The notes under the pieces are model-generated. The model did no database searches and was not told where the DNA came from. It saw only the letters and a program-made list of their open reading frames with translations. A program made the position numbers and the translations under genes. Positions 4,968 through 7,610 of a stretch of 7,610 bases of DNA are shown here, piece by piece. Every line of letters begins with the position of its first letter. Position 1 is the stretch's first letter. Location: NCBI GenBank assembly GCA_002399565.1, contig DHDW01000017.1:21294-28903 (forward strand), written 5' to 3'. Source of the stretch: Bacteroidales bacterium UBA4866 (lineage in GTDB: Bacteria > Bacteroidota > Bacteroidia > Bacteroidales > P3).

Positions 4968-5979
4968 AAGTCTCTTAAGGATAGGGGTTTTGATGATTTC
5001 TATCCTAATTTCTTTTAATTCTTTTTCGCAGGATAAGATTCTTTCAAAGAAGATTGTTTATGAGGTTAAGATTATGAACTCTCGTATTGAACAGTCTGTG
5101 AAAAAGGATTCCATTGTTTATGATTATTTGGTTGATAAGAGGTTTTGGTGGCAAACAATTGATACAATAATTTCTCAGGTAAAGTCAAAGAAACTTTATT
5201 TTAAAACTTCTGAGAGAGAAAACCTTGTTTTTGATTCCATTAAGAAGGATTTGCAAAAGAAATACTTAGCTTGCTTTAAGGATACTTTAACTGATAAGAA
5301 ATTTCAGAAGCTTTTGGAGGAAGAAATCAGGGCAATTAAGTTTGAAGAAGAGTGGACTTATAATCCTCAAACAATGTTAATCAATAAGAAAGTTATTGGC
5401 TACAACCCAATAATCACAAGAGATTCTGTAATTCTTCAAGATGAAGACCTTGTTCCCAGGGAATTTTTCCGTTTTGAGCTTGGTTGGATATATCCAAGTC
5501 TTAAGCCAGAGCTGAAAGACACTCTTTGTGTTGTGAGAAACATTCATTTCACAATACCAATATATAACAAAACTCCATATCATTGGTGGGATTCACATAT
5601 TGAGCCAGAGTATTCTTTACCATATTTTGAATCTTATATACAAAAGGCAGAGCAGGGACAGATTAAGGTTTATGCTCAGCCCAATTCAACTGAAAGCTAC
5701 ACAAGAGCTGAGATTATCAAACGCAAGCAGTTTGAAATGATGACTACAATTGATACACAGGATATTTATGGTAATGATGTCCCAAAGGATACTATTATAA
5801 AAGGTAACTATAATACTGATAATTTGGACTATTTACGCTTTGGTGATGAGTGGTATTTTGATATTCCATCTTCTCAATTTGTTAAAAACGTAAATTATCT
5901 TTCTCCAATGATTCAAATTATTGGAATGGATGGGGGACTCAGGGGTTTAATGCCAATTTATTATTTGAGGAGGAGGTAA
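4957..5979 (+). CDS. GldN-like secreted protein with two related modules
   Basis: The 340-residue product has a signal peptide (residues 1-24, cut at SFS/Q). After it come two similar modules. Module 1 has FWWQTIDTIISQVKSKKLYF (63-82), then IRAIKFEEEWTYNPQTMLI (124-142), NKKVIGYNP and a W-Y-P end near 177-180. Module 2 has LPYFESYIQKAEQGQIKVYA (221-240), then LDYLRFGDEWYFDIPSSQF (290-308), VKNVNYLSP and a final GLMPIYYLRRR. The order of a helix ending in a G/K-I-.-.-Y turn, then I..++.E.W.(F/Y)....-K.V....P, recalls GldN/PorN, a periplasmic part of the type IX secretion and gliding machinery. The match is by eye and partial, and no gldKLM genes are near, so a T9SS role is inference. It heads a packed three-gene run with the genes at 5981 and 6934. 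Confidence 0.6.
   Translation: MKDKSLLRIGVLMISILISFNSFSQDKILSKKIVYEVKIMNSRIEQSVKKDSIVYDYLVDKRFWWQTIDTIISQVKSKKLYFKTSERENLVFDSIKKDLQKKYLACFKDTLTDKKFQKLLEEEIRAIKFEEEWTYNPQTMLINKKVIGYNPIITRDSVILQDEDLVPREFFRFELGWIYPSLKPELKDTLCVVRNIHFTIPIYNKTPYHWWDSHIEPEYSLPYFESYIQKAEQGQIKVYAQPNSTESYTRAEIIKRKQFEMMTTIDTQDIYGNDVPKDTIIKGNYNTDNLDYLRFGDEWYFDIPSSQFVKNVNYLSPMIQIIGMDGGLRGLMPIYYLRRR
5967..5976 (+). promoter_or_regulatory. Shine-Dalgarno-like GAGGAGGAGG before the second GldN-like gene
   Basis: The last sense codons of the upstream gene (L-R-R-R) spell GAGGAGGAGG, ending four bases before the ATG at 5981. Other starts in this window lack such a sequence, as is usual in Bacteroidetes, so this may simply reflect Arg codons or may strengthen reinitiation. 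Confidence 0.4.
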
Positions 5980-5980
5980 G

Positions 5981-6937
5981 ATGAAAAGATTTGTAATAAT
6001 TATTTTTGCTTTAACAATCTCATTTATTGGTTTTGCTCAACAACCTACGCATTCCATAGAATACGAATACCATAATGTTGGAGTTTTTAATCCTGAATGG
6101 GAGATATATCATAGTTTAAATCCAAAGAAATTTGAACATATTACTGGATATTATAGAGAAGAACTTGCAAAGATTATTTTTAATGCAGTCAGTTCAAAGC
6201 AGGTAAAGATATATGACCAGAGAAAAAGGGAAATATCTATTGATACTGTTTTGAATCGTATTATTGAGTTTGAGAAACGAGAATTTGGACATACTTTAAA
6301 GAAAGATTCTGTATTCAAATTTATTTATCCATATATATCTACTTATTCTTTTGAGGAATTTGTAAAATATGACTTCAAAACTCTTTCATTGGAGAAAACC
6401 ATAAAGGCTTATTGCCCAACACTGGTACGTTATAAGAGTTTTACTGATACAAAGATAGATACAGTTAGACTTGAATTATTCTGGATCTTCCCACAAGATG
6501 AGGTAGTGGAGGAAGATAATAAGAAAAATCTAGCACAAAAAGACGATTATTTTAATATTCCTGACACTGTTATTTCACTTCAACCACTAAAATATCCAGT
6601 TCAAAATCCATACACAACATCTCTTTTCTATAAAGCAAAAAATAAGGATGCAAGCATAGTAAGGGCTGATGGTTCAAAGTTTAATGCTCCAAAGGAAGTT
6701 GATGATTTGTTTATTTTGAAATCAACTGTTTATATTGAAAATGAAGAAACAGGTGTTGAAGAAAAGAAAGAAGTAACATCAGATATTATCCCTGAGGATA
6801 TAACTCATATTCGTTTGGGAGAATTATGGTCAATTAACAGGAATAATCTTCAAATTAAAAAGCAGGTTAAGTATATTATACCGCTTTATATTTATGATGA
6901 TAAAGGATTTAGACAACTTGGAATTAGAATAAGATGA
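5981..6937 (+). CDS. GldN-like secreted protein, paralogue of the preceding gene
   Basis: The 318-residue product has a signal peptide, MKRFVIIIFALTISFIGFA, cut before Gln20. It repeats the two-module plan of its neighbour. Module 1 has YYREELAKIIFNAVSSKQVKIY (58-79), a linker with FEEFVKYDFKTLSLEKTIKAYCP (124-146) and ELFWIFP (165-171). Module 2 has TSLFYKAKNKDASIVRADG (213-231), then DITHIRLGELWSINRNNLQI (273-292) and KKQVKYIIPLYIYDDKGFRQLGIRIR. The ELFWIFP stretch and the I.HIRLGE.W pattern resemble GldN. In module 1 the conserved E.W is replaced by KYDF, so that copy has diverged. The start follows the previous stop by one base, and its own stop overlaps the next start. A periplasmic or envelope role linked to secretion or surface proteins is inferred, not shown. 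Confidence 0.6.
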   Translation: MKRFVIIIFALTISFIGFAQQPTHSIEYEYHNVGVFNPEWEIYHSLNPKKFEHITGYYREELAKIIFNAVSSKQVKIYDQRKREISIDTVLNRIIEFEKREFGHTLKKDSVFKFIYPYISTYSFEEFVKYDFKTLSLEKTIKAYCPTLVRYKSFTDTKIDTVRLELFWIFPQDEVVEEDNKKNLAQKDDYFNIPDTVISLQPLKYPVQNPYTTSLFYKAKNKDASIVRADGSKFNAPKEVDDLFILKSTVYIENEETGVEEKKEVTSDIIPEDITHIRLGELWSINRNNLQIKKQVKYIIPLYIYDDKGFRQLGIRIR

Positions 6938-7464
6938 ATGAAAAACTTTCCCTTAGCGGATTAAATAGAATTGGAGTAGAGGAGTTTAAGCAAAAGGAGA
7001 AAAATCCAATTGTTATTGTGCTTGATAATATAAGAAGTATGAATAATGTTGGTTCTGTCTTTAGAACTTCGGATGCATTCCTTATTGAAAAGATATTCCT
7101 TTGTGGCATAACTCCAAAACCCCCTCATAGAGAAATACATAAAACAGCACTTGGAGCAACAGAAACAGTTGAGTGGGAATATAAACCTTCAACCTTTGAC
7201 GCAATTGATGAGCTTAAAGGCAAAGGATATCTAATATATTCAATTGAACAAGCAGTTGGAAGCATAATGTTAAATGATTTTGTTTTCCCGCAAAAAGAAA
7301 AAGTAGCTGTTGTTTTTGGCAATGAAGTTGAAGGAGTGGATCAAGAAATTATTAATATTTCCAATGGAGTTATAGAAATTCCGCAGTTTGGTACCAAGCA
7401 TTCATTGAATATTTCAGTAAGTGCAGGTATTATTATTTGGGACTTATTCAATAAATTACAATAA
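6934..7464 (+). CDS. SpoU/TrmH-family RNA 2'-O-methyltransferase
   Basis: This 176-residue protein has the three SPOUT knot motifs of the SpoU family. Motif 1 is IVIVLDNIRSMNNVGSVFR (26-44) with Asn38 and Arg44; motif 2 is VAVVFGNEVEGVDQEII (124-140) with Glu133-Gly134; motif 3 is IPQFGTKHSLNISVSAGI (149-166) with Asn159. In the family these residues form the trefoil knot that binds S-adenosylmethionine and methylates a ribose 2'-OH in tRNA or rRNA. It lacks the N-terminal substrate-binding domain of rRNA enzymes such as RlmB, so it is a minimal catalytic form closer in size to TrmH/TrmL. The substrate cannot be told from sequence. ATGA at 6934-6937 joins its start to the stop of the GldN-like gene, which suggests coupled translation. 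Class confidence is high, specificity low. Confidence 0.9.
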   Translation: MNEKLSLSGLNRIGVEEFKQKEKNPIVIVLDNIRSMNNVGSVFRTSDAFLIEKIFLCGITPKPPHREIHKTALGATETVEWEYKPSTFDAIDELKGKGYLIYSIEQAVGSIMLNDFVFPQKEKVAVVFGNEVEGVDQEIINISNGVIEIPQFGTKHSLNISVSAGIIIWDLFNKLQ

Positions 7465-7488
7465 TTATTTGAAAAAAAAGTCAAATAA
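7465..7488. terminator. AT-rich inverted repeat after the methyltransferase gene
   Basis: TTATTTGA (7465-7472) and TCAAATAA (7481-7488) are exact complements around an A-rich 8-base loop, starting right after the stop at 7464. The stem is AT-rich and no T-run follows, so a terminator role is weakly supported. Confidence 0.25.
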
Positions 7489-7489
7489 A

Positions 7490-7520
7490 TTTGGTAGTAA
7501 AAAAAAACATTGTATCTTTG
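7490..7520 (+). promoter_or_regulatory. Consensus Bacteroidetes promoter for tRNA-Asp
   Basis: TTTG at 7490-7493, a 19-base spacer and TATCTTTG at 7513-7520 match the TTTG-N19-TAnnTTTG consensus of the primary sigma factor in Bacteroidetes without mismatch. The tRNA begins 35 bases after the -7 element, leaving a short 5' leader of about 30 bases for RNase P to remove. Confidence 0.85.
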
Positions 7521-7555
7521 CACTCGCTTTTAAGGGGTCTTTTAAAGATAAAATT

Positions 7556-7610
7556 GGTTCGGTAGTTCAGTTTGGTTAGAATACATGCCTGTCACGCATG
7601 GGGTCGCGGG
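7556..7610 (+). tRNA. tRNA-Asp(GTC), 3' end beyond window
   Basis: The cloverleaf can be followed from the acceptor strand GGTTCGG (7556-7562), TA, D-stem GTTC (7565-7568) with GAAT (7579-7582), anticodon stem CATGC (7584-7588) with GCATG (7596-7600), and loop CTGTCAC giving anticodon GTC at 7591-7593 (Asp). The variable loop and the first T-stem strand GCGGG (7606-7610) follow, and then the window ends before the T-loop and the 3' acceptor strand. GTC is the normal anticodon for both Asp codons. Confidence 0.93.

Noticed and set aside
7465..7610. Integration site of a mobile element at the tRNA gene
   Set aside because: No integrase and no duplicated tRNA fragment are present in the window.

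Overview
The window looks like chromosomal DNA of a low-GC member of the Bacteroidetes (Bacteroidota). The evidence is an HU-like protein of the Bacteroidetes-specific long type, a ClpP with the phylum's N-terminal extension, secreted proteins with signal peptides cut before Gln, promoters of the TTTG-N19-TAnnTTTG type (one is a perfect match), starts that mostly lack Shine-Dalgarno sequences, and two proteins resembling the gliding/type IX secretion component GldN. All genes read on the + strand. The species cannot be named from the sequence.

Layout. 1-270: C-terminal end of a polyprenyl (isoprenoid) diphosphate synthase. 271-613: non-coding but highly structured, with a group of CGTCG/CGACG arms including a perfect 14-bp hairpin, then six degenerate 21-bp tandem units ending 13 bases before an HU-like gene (614-1033). 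1111-1797: clpP. 1798-4956: an accessory stretch of small exported proteins of unknown function (1885-2520, a 48-codon remnant at 2626-2772, 2891-3655) and two paralogous lipoproteins (3754-4275, 4319-4765), all separated by REP-like hairpins with arms GTGCGGGA/TCCCGCAC. A 98-bp module holding a promoter element, an ATG and such a hairpin occurs twice with one mismatch, and it seems to supply the start codon of the first lipoprotein. 4957-7464: a tightly packed probable operon of two GldN-like secreted proteins and a SpoU/TrmH-type RNA methyltransferase (1-base gap, then a 4-base ATGA overlap). 7490-7610: a consensus promoter followed by tRNA-Asp(GTC), cut off by the window end.

How the parts fit. 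The two ends are housekeeping (isoprenoid synthesis, nucleoid protein, proteolysis, RNA modification, tRNA). The middle is a fast-changing set of envelope proteins, probably remodelled by REP-like repeats. No complete new system can be demonstrated. The most unusual items are the helically phased 21-bp array before the HU-like gene, the repeat module that donates promoter and start codon, and the pair of two-module GldN-like proteins away from any gldKLM genes.
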